DNA from: Pratylenchus scribneri
Taxonomy: Eukaryota > Nematoda > Chromadorea > Rhabditida > Pratylenchidae
DNA length: 64,000 nucleotides
Direction: 5' to 3'
Assembly: GCA_030063045.1 (NCBI GenBank)
Contig: JAQSEB010000078.1
Location: forward strand, 1,153,501 to 1,217,500
The notes beneath the pieces are model-generated. The model saw only the letters and a program-made list of their open reading frames with translations. It had not been told where the DNA came from and ran no database searches. A program made the translations under genes and the position numbers. Position 1 is the first letter of the stretch; every line of letters begins with the position of its first letter. Of this stretch, positions 47,101 through 57,016 are shown piece by piece.

Positions 47101-50100
47101 CTTTTCCATTCTTCCCTCCTCCTCCTTTTGGGGATGGCACAATTTCGCCTTCGCTCGCTTCCATGTCCGATCCTCCGTCCATTCCTCCACCACCGCCGCC
47201 GTGTCCATCACTATGCACCGGCGATTGGGATGGACTTTGATGATGATGCCGGCGGCGTTTTCGTTCCGCTTTTTTCTCCTTCTTCTTCTGCTTGCTTCGT
47301 TTGATGGGCGGTGGAGTCGGCGAACGTTCCTTTTTCTTAAAATTTAATTAAATTATTTTTTGTATATTCCAAAGAAATATTTAAAATGCCGAAAGTCTAA
47401 AGGTTTTAAATGATTCAGCGGCTTAACTTAAACACATAAATCTTATTCCCAATCGATAAATCTCGTCAAGACGCATCATTTTGTTATGTTTTGATTTGGG
47501 TTTAACCAATTCTAAATTAATTTTGAAACATTAAACCAAAATTGGTTTAAACCGTTTAATACCCTTTAATTGTTGACCAAACCAAAATTGGTTTAAACCG
47601 TTTAATACCCTTTAATTGTTGACCAAACCAAAATTGGTTTAAACCGTTTAATACCCTTTAATTGTTGACCAAACCATTCACAATACCATTCAACGCGTCT
47701 TGACCCAGCTCTATCCAATTTTGGGTATTTGATTTGGGAATATAGGATAAACCCCTTTGGTTATTTTACACTATTTTTTCACCAAATGGATGGTAAATTT
47801 ACTCGTAATTTGCCTACTAAATGGAATTTTTAATTAAAAGAAATTTTTTGGCTAAATTAAATGAACTTAAGGGTAAAAACTGATATTTTTCATTTAAAAA
47901 TTAACTCACAATATCGCTGTAATCGGCAGATTTGTGTCGATCCGAACGGCCACCGGATGAGGCAACGGATGAGACCGATTTACTCGGTGAGCGGGAACGA
48001 CGCCCGCGATCATCGGGTTCGCCGGTTGGAGAGCGACTGCGACTTCCAGCAGAGCGACGGCGATCATCGTCATTCTCATCAGGGGACATCGAATTGGATC
48101 GGGACCGTGACTGAGAATGGTTGGAATTTTGTTGAGAAGAGCGGGAACGAGTGCGGGTGGTGCGCAATGGTGACACGGATCTGCTGATCAAATAATGGGA
48201 ATTGAGTAAAATTATTCATAAATTAGTGATTTACTCCAAATATTTCAAAAAAATTAAATTTTTCCAAAAAAAAAATTCTGAATATTTTTGGCCTAGTGGG
48301 TTACTATTCACTTTTACAAAATTTGGGCCTCGGGTTCGAATCCGCTCATCGGCAAATATTTTTCCAAGCTTGATAAACATTTTTAAGTACTTTTGCATAT
48401 TCAAGAGTACATTTTTAGAAGAAATGAAAGTGCTTAGAACACAAAAAACATTACCAAAAATCAGTTAGCATTACACACAATTTAAATTTTGGATGGTAAG
48501 CTCCAACTTGACACCGTTTAAAATAACTCATTAAGGACTGAACCAATTTTGATGATTTTAGTATCAATTTAAATAGCAGACTTTTGGCTATCAAATAATA
48601 TTATTTTTATGGGTGTGCATTATTTTGCCGAAAGATTTAAATGGTTTTGCCGAAAAAATGCATTATTTTGCCGAAAGATCAGTTTTTTGATTATAACTCT
48701 TTTGTGCTTGATCCTAGACCCCCAAACCATTTAGCATATTTGTAGAGCTCATCGAGACGCGTCGATTGACCTATATATTGTCGGGGTTTGGCCAAAATTA
48801 AAGGTATTAAACCGTCTAAACCATATTTTGGTTTTTGGTTTATAACTTTTTGGTTTGGGTTTAAACCCAGACAAACTATAAATCAATCGGCGCGTCTCGA
48901 TGAGCTCTACAAATATACTAAATGGTTTGGGGGTCTAGGATCAAGCACAAAAGAGTTATAATCAAAAAACTGATCTTTCGGCAAAATAATGCATTTTTTC
49001 GGCAAAACCATGTAATTCTTTCGGCAAAATAATATTATCTCTTTATTTATATTGGTACAGAATTATTTGAGTTATGCTCAAAAAACCAGTCCAAATTGAC
49101 TTGCTTGTATTTGCAAAATTTTCGGTGGTTTTTTAATCATAACTTCAACAATTCTAAACCAATTTAAATAAATTTAATATCATTGGATAGCCAAAAGTCT
49201 GCTCTATAATTTGATATAAAAATCATCAAAATTGGTTCCGTCTTTGATGAATTATTTGGAACAAAGTTGGGCTGCTCGGAATTACTGAGTTAAAAATTAT
49301 CTCTAATGAGGAGATTTTATTTCATTTTTACCCAATTTTGTTTCCTATTCCCAAACCTGGAACGACGGCCTCGAGGACGATAGCCATCATCATTGCGAAA
49401 TACACGGCGTCCTCCACTGCTTCCACCACTGCTATTGAAACGAGATGGGGCAATGCCTGAAATTTGAGTGGTTTTTAGAATGAGTATTTTTCCTTAGCAA
49501 TTATTGTATTTGGCTTAGAAACAGACTAAGTATAAAAATTCATAAAAATGGAAATTGAGTCCGAAAAAAAATATTTGCCTTTGAGAGGGTTCGAACCTGA
49601 GACCTCATTTTTTAAAGTCATGCTCGAAAATTTCCATAAAATTTTTTACTAATAAATTTTTCTCTAGAAAAACCACCAAACCTTGTTTAGCACAATGGGC
49701 TATATAGCGGCGAATGTCTCGGAACCAGCTCAACTCCACCTCATGCCCAAGAATTTCGCCTCGACCATCTTTTCCATACCTGAAAATCATTTTCATTTAT
49801 TAAATTATTCTAAATCAAATTCAAACTTTTCCATCACTTCACGGGCCGAATTTTTACTGTCGAAACGGACGGCCACATAAAGTTTTGTGCGATCCGGAGA
49901 GACTTTGACAAAATCAAAACTGCATGTTCCATCATTGGCAAAGAATGAACTGAAAATAAAGCATTTATAAATGTTTAAATTGATTAAATATTGATTCCAT
50001 TCTATCTGAGATTTTACACTTACCAATCAAATTGTTAATAAAGTGTATTTATTGCTTCCAATTTAATAAGGCAATATGATTTTAATAATCAAATTAGCCA

Positions 50101-50427
50101 ATAATAATCAATAAATAAGTTCATCCCAATCGATAAATATTACCCAATAATTAATTAATAAACGGGGATTTTGTAAGAATAAATAATAGAATGGCCATTT
50201 GCGAATATAAATTTAGAGTGCACAATTGTATGTTTGATGATTGCTAAAATTATTTATCAATAAACTCTGTTGGTTTATCATAATTGTTGGATAAATTCTT
50301 TAAAAACACGGATATTCGGTGCTTACCGAATTTCCTCGGTTGTCATAGCGCCGGGTAGACCACGGATGAATATTGTATGCTGACTTTCAGGCACATCCCG
50401 TTCATTGATTCGATCACGTCGATACAT
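44121..50427 (-). CDS. RRM and RS-rich protein with periphilin/Lge1-like C-terminus
   Basis: Twelve exons (minus): 50327-50427, 49827-49949, 49682-49779, 49357-49456, 47910-48180, 46958-47335, 46324-46566, 45945-45999, 45512-45669, 44815-45000, 44695-44767, 44121-44221; 628 residues, phases compatible throughout. N-terminal RRM (about residues 18-105) with RNP2-like TIFIRGLP and RNP1-like KLYVAVRF. An Arg/Ser region follows (about residues 140-230: RTRSRSS, SRSRSP, RRSRSPSK), then a basic KKKEKKAERKRRRHHH and a Gly/Gln-rich low-complexity middle. The C-terminal 60 residues form a predicted coiled coil beginning YRHDCETFGLVTRKLIEKD, which I recognise as resembling the periphilin/Lge1 C-terminal domain. 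Likely nuclear, in mRNA processing or chromatin-linked silencing. The orthologue name is not decided. Confidence 0.83.
44300..44540 (-). mobile_element. Family B element, single unit
   Basis: Reverse orientation, one 46-bp unit with flanks 'tggatagagctgtcaaaacgc' and 'atgatgcttttcagcgagatc'. In the last intron of the periphilin-like gene. Confidence 0.82.
46630..46870 (-). mobile_element. Family B element, single unit
   Basis: Reverse orientation with one unit; right flank diverged. Intronic in the periphilin-like gene. Confidence 0.78.
47420..47770 (+). mobile_element. Family B element with 46-bp minisatellite, 3 units
   Basis: Flanks 'gataaatctcgtcaagacgcatc' and 'caacgcgtcttgacccagctctatcc' are near inverted repeats. 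Intronic in the periphilin-like gene. Confidence 0.88.
48289..48343 (+). repeat. tRNA-like (SINE-type) fragment with box A and box B
   Basis: tggcctagtggg (48289-48300) fits a polymerase III box A and ggttcgaatcc (48333-48343) a box B, spaced as in tRNA-derived elements. No foldable tRNA body, so not called as a tRNA gene. Confidence 0.5.
48523..49260. mobile_element. Family C MITE, copy 4, split by another foldback
   Basis: Left arm 48523-48612 (aactcattaaggactgaacc) and right part 49030-49260 (ending ccgtctttgatgaattattt) are halves of one family C element separated by the palindrome at 48615-49028. Confidence 0.82.
48615..49028. mobile_element. Large foldback element nested in family C copy 4
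   Basis: Near-perfect inverted repeat: outer arms repeat 'cattattttgccgaaag', followed by 'ttttttgattataactcttttgtgcttgatcctagac' and 'gtagagctcatcgagacgcg' on one side and their complements on the other. The centre shares 'ttaaaggtattaaaccgt' with family B, so it is a distant relative of that family. Confidence 0.88.
49587..49597 (-). repeat. Box B-bearing SINE-type fragment
   Basis: Minus strand reads ggtctcaggttcgaaccctctcaaagg around here, matching the segment near 56025-56045 and 48325-48350. Confidence 0.4.
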
Positions 50428-51498
50428 TCTTAATAAAAGAATTAACTTCAAAATGAAATATGAATAAACCTTCTTTTTCACTTTTGTATAGCAAATCCGT
50501 GAATTGAAAATAAATTTGGAATAAATCTCACTGCTGTGATTTTTGAATAAATTGGTTGGATTTGGATTGGTTTTGCGTTTTGGTTGTGTTCGTAAATGCA
50601 AATAATTAATTCCTTTCTCGAACAAATTTATAATTTATATATGCCAAAATTCCTGGAAGATTTAATCAAAGAAAAAAAAACGTGGAATTTGTCCGGGATT
50701 TTTGCTTTTCGTATAAATTTGAGTTGAGATCAAAATATAGATAAGCCACATGGAATATTCAATAATAATAAATTAATTCCCAATAAATAATAAATATTCC
50801 TTCTTTCGTTTTCGATAAATAAGTATAATAAATAGAGGCAAGAATCCACATAAATTTAAATGAATAAGCCAATCATTCATTCTAAATATTGGGCAAATGT
50901 TATTTAAATAAATTTATCTGGGAAAGGGTAATTTGACAAATAAAAAAAGGAATGACTCAAAAGGGCAGCAGGCAAATTTACTAAAAATTCATTCATTTTC
51001 AGCTAACAATCACCACCTTTAATTTATCTCCATGGAAATTTTTGTTTTTGCTAAAATAAAGGAAATGAATTGCAATTATGGCCGAATAAAAGTGTTGAGT
51101 TTTGACTTTTGAGTGTTCAAATAAAAATTCCTTTTTTTCTTTATAAATTTTTTTATCATACTATTTTCTTAATCTTCGACATTATATCCCTAAAATAAAA
51201 TAATTTAAAAAGCTCAATTTTAAAATTGGATGAATTCCGCTTTCAAATCTCTCAGCTTAATTATTCCGTTTTTTAAAACCATTGTTTCATTATTTTAAAC
51301 TCATCAATAATTTCAATAAAAAGGTTTTGGAAAGTGGAAAATTATAAATGGTGGAATAAAAAATTTTGAAAAAAATATAAAATCTTTAAAACAAGATTAT
51401 ATATTAAAAAGAAAAATTTGTTTCAAATTTATTCAAAATTATTTCTTATTAATCCAGTAAATTGAAAAATGTGTAAAAAGGCAAAAATCACAACAATT
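50428..51498. other. Intergenic AT-rich spacer
   Basis: Between the start of the periphilin-like gene and the MITE downstream of TEX10. Very AT-rich, no ORF or repeat family recognised; probable promoter region. Confidence 0.5.
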
Positions 51499-51508
51499 GA
51501 ATTAAATC

Positions 51509-51854
51509 ATGGCCGTCGCTAGGGGGTGCTAGTGGGGGCTGAAGCCCCACCCGTCAGCCGGCTGAAGAGAAGGGCTGCTAATGGCTGCGATCAGCGAATT
51601 CGAAGAAATTTGCCATTGAAAAGACATTTTTCGTTAAAATTTTTCGCTGCGCGGTAATTTTTGGCTAAAATTTTTCCCTAACGGGGCTATTTTTTAATTA
51701 AAATTTTAAATTAAGAGACAATTTTCGGGAAAATTTTCGCCTGCGGCGCAATTTTTTAAACTAATTTTAAGAGAAGGTTATCAAAAAACTTTCTGGCGCG
51801 AAAAAAATTTTTGGTCTTCAGCCCCTCCCGTCAAAAATTCCTGGCGACGGCCAT
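51509..51854. mobile_element. Mutator-like MITE at the TEX10 stop codon
   Basis: Terminal inverted repeats atggccgtcgc(t)agg / cct(g)gcgacggccat. Flanked by the 10-bp direct repeat gaattaaatc (51499-51508 and 51855-51864), a length typical of Mutator-like transposons. The interior has degenerate subrepeats ('aaaatttttcgc', 'ggcgcaatttttt'). The right target copy overlaps the TEX10 stop codon (51863-51865). Confidence 0.85.
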
Positions 51855-51862
51855 GAATTAAA

Positions 51863-54721
51863 TCATGTTTTGGCCGCTCCAATTATTTCGAATTTTTCCA
51901 TCAATTTTTTGCTTCCCTCAATGGCCGGACATTTTTTCAGTGGGGCGAAAGCCTTGGCCAAACTCGCCCGAAATTGTTGTTCATTTAATTGGTTGTCGTC
52001 ATTTTCGGCTCCTCTCTCAAGAAAGGTTAAAACGGCATCCGCCAACGATGACACGGCGTTGAATACTCTGAAAAATAAAGAAATTTAAATGATGGATTTA
52101 ATGTATTATAATCTAGTTGAATTTACCGAAAAATTTTGTTTTGAAAAATCAACATTTTTTGTCTCTTTGACCATGAAACTTGTTCAAATCGAGAGTTCAT
52201 TTTCAATCCCTACCCCGGGGAATTTAACAAAAAAAAATCGACCCATAGTGGGATGTGGGATCTTCTTTCGCATTGAATTTTTTTTCTTGGGTTAAAACTC
52301 AAAAGAAATTATTATTTTATAGCTCTGAGACCATTTGTATGTATTATTATTAAATCTATAGTAAAATTCTAGACCAAAGTAAATCGAAAAAAAATCAAGG
52401 ATGAATTAAATCAATGATTTTATACAAAAATTTTTGTTATAAAATCAACATTTTTGAGGCCAAAAAACATGGTCAAATCTGGCTCCTTTAAATCTTATCC
52501 TGGTTCCTGTCTAGTCTGCGATAATCTAATTGAATTTGTAAGTCCCAACACTTTGTTTTGGTCATTTTTAATCAAAAAAAGAATTTTTCGGGCAAAAAAA
52601 TTTTAAGTAAATTAAATGCGATTTTATGGTTAAATTATAAAATTTCCTTAAATAAAATAATAAACCTGGTAATGACGGCATTTAATTTGCATTTTGTCAT
52701 GCCCAATTCCTCCTCACGAATTGTGGCCACCAAAAAAGAGCACAGCGTTTGGCAACAATTCATCAGCCCATCCGCTTTTTCCATCGGTGATTGGACGGCG
52801 CTGGCCGTGTCCGGATTGAAAATTGGAAAATGGAAAACATTTGGCGTTGGAAGGAGTTGAATGGACGGAGATGGTTGCTCATCAGAAAAGTTGAAATCCA
52901 ATTCTTGACATTGCCAAAGTGAAGCGGATTTGGGTGAAGGGCGATAGGCCGAAATGAATTGATGGATGGAATCGAGCATTTTGAGTCTGTAAAAAAACAA
53001 TTTTAAAACATCTTAATCTGAACTGTTCACTGGTTTATCCCAGACCCATAAACCTTAATCCTTAAACATATATCAAATCAATAGATCCCAACAAGATGCA
53101 TCATTTGATTATGTTTTGGTTTGGGTTTAACCAATTCAAAACTTAAGTTTAAACCATTAAACCAAAATTGATTTAAACCGTTTAATACCCTTTAATTGTT
53201 GACCAAACCAAAATTGATTTAAACCGTTTAATACCCTTTAATTGTTGACCAAACCATTCACAAATTATATACCATTCAATGCATTTTTGACCAGCTCTAT
53301 CCAATTTTGGGTATATTGTTGGTGAATGTCTGAATAAACCAATAAACTATTATAATTTTTGTCGTTAATTTTTTTTTGTCAATATAAAAATCCAACAAAC
53401 TTATTTTCGGCTGTTTGAGTTGCTGATCTCTGCTGCCCGAACAGTTGCAAATATTTGTTGAATATTTCCTCGCTTTTGGCACATAATTCCGGGTATTTTT
53501 TCAACAACATGAACAGAACATCCACTCCCAATGTGCGAACCACGGGGCGGAGGTCGGAGATTGCAGTGAGCACAAATTGGGAGAAAAGTTGAAAATGAGA
53601 TTGCATCAAATCGGTGGGAAGTTCGCAAAGTTGTTCCAGCAATCGCTTCAGTTGATTGCGAGTTGCAGTTTGTTTGAGCTGCAAAGTTGAACAAAATGAA
53701 TAATGGTTTTAAAAGGGGAATATCCCAATAACCAATATATCTGAATCTGACCCAAATATGACATCAAACGCCAACGCTTATATCTAATCAAAGACAGTAC
53801 CAATTTAGATAATTTTTGCATCAAATTAAAGTGTAGACTTTTGGCAATCTATTGATATAATTTTTATTTAAATTGGTTCAGAATTGATGGAGTTATTTCC
53901 AAAAAATCACCGAAAATCCATAGTAAAGCTAATTTCAGTGGTTTTTTGAGCATAACTCCAACAATTCTGAACCATTTTAAATAAAATTTGTATCATTAGA
54001 TAGCCAAAAGTCTGCTCTTTAATTTGATACCAAAATCATCACAATTGATCAGGTCCATGATTAAATATAAGCGTTGGCGCTTTGCATCATATTGGGTTGG
54101 GACCAACTGAACCGGTTCAACTGGTTGCAATATTAAAATTTAATTTTGCTACAAAATAAATATTTTCCTAATAAAATTAATTGTTTTACGTTTTGTTGAG
54201 AATTTTAAGTTTGCGAACCAGTTGGCTCTTCGGTCTAAGCTGTGCCCATAAAAACTAAATTACAAACCTCTCGAATCAGGAGGGCACCAACTCCTGGAAT
54301 GATCAAGCGCAGCTGTTTTCGGACAATTTCCGGTGAATGAAAGAAATGACTGCGAACACCTATGCCGAAATATATCAACTTTAACTAATTTTCGTATTAA
54401 TTGTTTACCAAGTATTGCATCCCGGCACAAATTCTCATTGTAATGTCCCAGCTGAGGTGCCAATTCGGCCAAATTCTTCACATTCCTTTGTGCCAACAAT
54501 CCGTCATTTTTATCATTCCCGACTGTCGTGGTTTTTTGCTGTGATTCATCGTCGTCGTCTTTTAGGCTGATTTGTTCAACCAATGTGATCTTCTTGGCCT
54601 GGAATTGTGTGTTGGTTGTATTTTCGCGTCGAAGTTGTTTGCCAGGCTTTATCCACTTTTTCTTAAATGTTGGCGTGTTCCGAACAGTCGGGTTGAATTT
54701 TTTCTTGGCCAATTTAGGCAT
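51863..54721 (-). CDS. TEX10/Ipi1-family ribosome biogenesis protein
   Basis: Five exons (minus): 54409-54721, 54268-54359, 53401-53678, 52666-52986, 51863-52067; 402 residues. The N-terminus (MPKLAKKKFNP, then TNTQFQAKKITLVEQ and NLAELAPQLGHYNENLCRDAILG) is the signature of the TEX10/Ipi1 family. A helical-repeat region follows (FVLTAISDLRPVVRTLGVDV, LFMLLKKYPELC). In other organisms this protein works with the Rix1/PELP1 complex in ITS2 processing and 60S maturation in the nucleolus/nucleoplasm. It is much shorter than vertebrate TEX10 and closer to yeast Ipi1 in size. Its stop lies within the target duplication of a Mutator-like MITE. Confidence 0.87.
53030..53350 (+). mobile_element. Family B element with 46-bp minisatellite, 2 units
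   Basis: Flanks 'agatcccaacaagatgcatcatttgatt' and 'attcaatgcatttttgaccagctctatcc'; two units. In a TEX10 intron. Confidence 0.85.
53769..54079. mobile_element. Family C foldback MITE, copy 5
   Basis: Inverted ends cgccaacgcttata / tataagcgttggcg plus the family C arms (agtgtagacttttggca; agccaaaagtctgctct). In a TEX10 intron. Confidence 0.87.
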
Positions 54722-55449
54722 TATGGTAATCTAAAAGAGTCAGCATTAAATATTTATTTACTTAAATTTGATCAAAAGGTGTGAATTTTTTCGGAAAGAT
54801 TGGAATTTTGCTGATAGCTAGTTTCCGAATAGATGCTTAATCTATCTTAGACATTAAGACCTGATTCTATTCGATAGAGTTCGTCGAAATGAGTCCATGT
54901 ATAAATTGTAAGATTTGGTCGAAAATGAAGGGTTTTAAACCATTTGAACCTATTTTAATTTTCGGTTTATAACTTTTTTGCTTTGATTTAAACCTTGACA
55001 ATCTATAAGCCTGCATATCGACTAGCTCTATCATGGTATAAGAAGAAAATCAAGCATTAAAATCCCATTGTACATTAAAATTACCCGCAATCTCATAATT
55101 CATAAAATAAAATCGAATTTTTTTATCGATTCATCCAACATAAAAAATATTTAACAAAATTTATTCCATTGAAAAGTTTCCGGCAAAAAAAATTAATTAA
55201 AAGTTGAATAGAAGGATAGACGAATAAAAATGACCTTGGATATTTGGTGGATCGTGGATTGTTTATGATGTTTTGTTTATTATTATTAAGTTGCAAAAAA
55301 ATTGGTTTTGTTTTACATATAAAAAAAGAGTGAAATTCATTGATAAACATTTATTAAAAAATGAACAGACGAAAAATGGGGGATGTGGGAAGGATTTACT
55401 TATCTCATTTCATCTTCTTCTCTTCATCATCTTCATCCATCATCGTTCA
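54722..55449. other. Intergenic region with a decayed family B-related foldback
   Basis: At about 54830-55040 an imperfect inverted repeat (tattcgatagagttcgtcg... / ...catatcgactagctctatcat) with 'gaagggttttaaaccatt' resembles the palindrome at 48615-49028. The rest is the 3' side of the Sam68-like gene. Confidence 0.5.
55350..55355 (-). promoter_or_regulatory. Probable poly(A) signal of the Sam68-like gene
   Basis: AATAAA on the minus strand about 95 nt past the stop codon. Confidence 0.5.
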
Positions 55450-57016
55450 TCAATAGGGCTGATAGCCACGATGTCCGCCTCCGCCGCCTCGACCACCACC
55501 ACGGCCCATTCCTCCTCCTCGACCGCCACGATCACCGCGTCCTCCGCCAAATCCTCCTCCGCGTTGTTGGAATCCGCCACCACGGGGTTGAAATCCACCG
55601 CCGCCACCACGCATTCCACCACCGCCGCGTTGCTGTTGGAATCCTCCGCCTCCTCTTCCTCCGGCTCTCACTGTTAATTTTGAAGATTTTTGTTTATTTT
55701 GAACATAAAAATTTTATAATTTGCTTACTTGGTCCTCCTCCACTTCCGGATGGTCCACCACCATTCCCACTGCCTCCAGCCCCACCATCATTTCCATTTT
55801 GACCGCCGGTTTCGGTGTCGTCACCGCCTTCGCCTCCTTCACCTCCGCTCTCGGCACCAGGCAACGGTTCGGTGGTAATGCCATCGATGTGCGTGTCTTT
55901 GATCTGCAAATTTCAATTAAAACTTTTTTGTCATTTAAACACTTTGATTTTGTAAAATATGATTGAATAAAAAATTTGAAAATTTTCGACCTAAAGTAGG
56001 AACCTTCATTTTGAAAAATTTAGGTCTCGGGTTCGAATCCGCTCAGAGGAAGGTATTTTTTATATAGCCTTGTAGTCACTTTTTATGCATTTTTTAAATT
56101 CAAAAAGCAAACCGGTTGAAGCAGCTTGGACAAAATTTCAAGAACCCCGGCTACACGAGAGTAGGCGGTGGCTGGTGGCGCGGTTGTTTCCACCTTGACA
56201 TGCAATGGACCGCCAAAATGCGCGTATTGGGGGTCGCCGCTGGACAAAAGTTCCTTTGAAATTAAATTTTACTTTTGAAATTCCATTTTTGAGAAAAACC
56301 TGTTCTTTGGCCCGATCGCGCGTGCTGCCCCGGCCCAAAATGTAGACATGGCATTTGTAGGTTTTGGCGATGTTTTGCAGTGTGGTTCCTTTTGGGCCGA
56401 GCACTTTTCCGACAAAATTGAACTGAAAATTGGCCAAATTTTGGTAATATTTGGGCTGAAAAAACCTTTTGGTGACGAAAACTCGGAATCAACACTTTCT
56501 TCGACACCTTGATCTGCTTTTGGATGTCAACTTCCAGCCATTCCGGGTCGATGTTGTTCTCCAGTTTGGTGGCTTCTTTAAAGGAGAAATTATTTATGTA
56601 TATAAATATTTTAAGGAAAATTAGCTTTTGGAACTCAAAAATTAGGAAAAAATGTAACTTTTGAAACTCAAATTTTGCTTTAAATCCATACAAATGCAAA
56701 CCTGTAGTCAAAAGTCTTCGGGCATTCTTGAACTGTTCGCCGTACTCGCCCGATTGCTCCAGCACTTGAACCTCGTTGTGAATTTCGCGCAGGACAATTT
56801 GGATTTCCGCATCCAATGGGCTGGGAATTTCGGCACCCGGGAATGGCATGGGCGCTCCGAACGGCGGTGCACCAAATCCATAGGGCGGTTGAGCTCCAAA
56901 TGCCGGTTGTCCGTAGCCATAAGACTTCAAAAAACAGAATTTAAATTTTAATTTGTAATTTATAATTCGCTTACATCGGATGAATAGCCTCCAAAATCAT
57001 TTCCAGCGGCTGCCAT
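55450..57016 (-). CDS. Sam68-like STAR/KH RNA-binding protein with RGG tail
   Basis: Seven exons (minus): 56975-57016, 56702-56924, 56466-56575, 56300-56422, 56113-56253, 55729-55903, 55450-55670; 344 residues. A Gly/Pro/Tyr-rich N-terminus is followed by a helical Qua1-like segment (LDAEIQIVLREIHNEVQVLE). The maxi-KH domain runs from KKVLIPSFRHQKFNFVGKVL through the GxxG loop (GPKG), ILGRGSTRDRAKE and GPLHVKVETTAPPATAYSR to LSKLLQP. Then come an acidic Gly-rich linker and an RGG-rich tail ending YQPY. This order is that of KHDRBS/Sam68 proteins, nuclear regulators of splicing and RNA export. The 5' UTR begins after 'tttcag' at about 57089, a possible trans-splice acceptor. Confidence 0.92.
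56030..56040 (+). repeat. Box B-bearing SINE-type fragment
   Basis: ggttcgaatcc within 'ggtctcgggttcgaatccgctcagagg', nearly the same as the segment at 48328-48350. In a Sam68-like gene intron. Confidence 0.4.

Noticed and set aside
55273..55802. Plus-strand ORFs of 134 and 139 aa rich in Ser/Thr/His
   Set aside because: Antisense to the RGG-encoding exons of the Sam68-like gene.
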